Source of the DNA: CAZCGA01 sp964498075
GTDB taxonomy: Bacteria > Desulfobacterota > Binatia > HRBIN30
Reading direction: 5' to 3'
Assembly: GCA_964498075.1 (NCBI GenBank)
Contig: CAZCGA010000229.1
Location: 1 to 7,534, forward strand
DNA length: 7,534 bases
A program made the position numbers and the translations under genes. Shown piece after piece: positions 7,373 through 7,534 of this stretch (positions are counted from its first letter, which is position 1; the number at the start of each line of letters is the position of its first letter). The notes below the pieces were generated by a model that saw nothing but the letters and a program-made list of their open reading frames with translations, was not told the origin of the DNA and ran no database searches.

Positions 7373-7390
7373 TTGCTCGGGTGGAATGGG
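7290..7390. other. Junction where EF-G-like and methyltransferase fragments meet head to head
   Basis: Minus-strand EF-G homology stops near 7290. Plus-strand methyltransferase homology is clear only from about 7391. Both genes lack the parts expected on the far side of this point. The sequence between reads open in both directions: minus strand as PIPPEQLRVFPLDSDIPKDA and onward, plus strand as HELLVNAAIRCVLGNIRVQG and onward. I recognise neither. It could be an inversion or deletion endpoint, decayed sequence, or an assembly join. Confidence 0.6.
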
Positions 7391-7534
7391 GTGGATTTCT
7401 TCGCGGGGTCCGGATCATTCGGCGACGCCGCGTATCGCAACGGCCGCGACGTGGTGCTTGTGGACAAGAATCCGGACGCGATCGCGGTGATGCGCAAACG
7501 CGGGATTCCATTCCACAATCCGTACCGGGTTGAA
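7391..7534 (+). CDS. DNA methyltransferase fragment (N6-adenine/N4-cytosine type), 3'-partial
   Basis: The frame reads VDFFAGSGSFGDAAYRNGRD, then VVLVDKNPDAIAVMRKRG, to the window edge. FAGSG at 7400-7414 is methyltransferase motif I, the SAM-binding loop; the following GR and VLVDKNP (motif II acidic residue) fit N6-adenine or N4-cytosine DNA methyltransferases. In the beta-class layout motif I lies near the C-terminus, after the catalytic DPPY/SPPY motif. Here the upstream 100 bp carries no such motif and beyond it lies the antisense of the EF-G-like gene, so the N-terminal catalytic half appears lost. The frame stays open upstream past 7241, but before about 7300 this is the EF-G shadow. 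Start unknown: TTG 7373 and GTG 7391 exist without a ribosome site. A partner nuclease, if any, would lie outside the window. A cytosine-5 enzyme is less likely given the GSFGDAA segment. Confidence 0.65.
   Translation, partial: MDFFAGSGSFGDAAYRNGRDVVLVDKNPDAIAVMRKRGIPFHNPYRVE

Noticed and set aside
7301..7390. Extending the methyltransferase upstream as HELLVNAAIRCVLGNIRVQG
   Set aside because: The frame is open and partly protein-like, but the spacing to motif I does not fit the usual motif X region and no catalytic DPPY-type motif is present. I therefore did not include it in the gene.
7244..7532. Near-identical 16-mers at 7244-7259 and 7517-7532 (15 of 16 bases)
   Set aside because: A rough estimate gives an appreciable chance of one such match in a window this size, more so in GC-rich sequence. 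There is no target-site or mobile-element context.

Overview
This is a GC-rich bacterial window from an environmental, probably uncultivated lineage. Three features recall the Binatota / deep deltaproteobacterial groups: an F420-type luciferase-like oxidoreductase, a very large secreted NHL-repeat protein with a Pro/Thr linker and a distinctive C-terminal domain, and a small leucine-rich-variant-like protein known to me from deltaproteobacteria. This placement is an inference from protein style, not a computed taxonomy.

Layout, left to right. (1) Positions 2-832, plus strand: the C-terminal four-fifths of an LLM-class F420-dependent oxidoreductase of the Rv3520c-like type, cut by the left window edge. 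(2) 833-1045: a convergent intergenic spacer with three overlapping or adjacent perfect inverted repeats. (3) 1046-4912, minus strand: a 1288-residue exported protein with a signal peptide, a fibronectin-like domain, seven to eight NHL-type beta-propeller units with an inserted discoidin (F5/8 C)-like domain, a Pro/Thr linker and a C-terminal domain. (4) 4913-5111: an intergenic spacer with a candidate promoter, a 12-bp tandem duplication and what looks like a 25-codon remnant of an insertion-sequence transposase. (5) 5112-5645, minus strand: a 177-residue helical-repeat protein of unknown function. It overlaps by 4 bp (ATGA) with the gene upstream of it. (6) 5642-about 7290, minus strand: an EF-G-like translation factor lacking nearly all of its GTP-binding domain. 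(7) About 7390-7534, plus strand: the SAM-binding (motif I) part of a DNA methyltransferase, running off the right edge.

The EF-G-like gene and the small helical-repeat gene look like a translationally coupled pair. The exported NHL protein has its own upstream spacer and is probably expressed separately. The main anomaly is at about 7290-7390: the EF-G-like gene loses its 5' end where a head-to-head methyltransferase fragment, also lacking its upstream part, begins. That can be a real rearrangement or a chimeric assembly join, and the sequence alone does not decide. I found no CRISPR array, tRNA or rRNA, and no convincing complete new multi-gene system. The best leads are the architecture of the exported protein, the EF-G/helical-repeat pair, and the right-hand junction.
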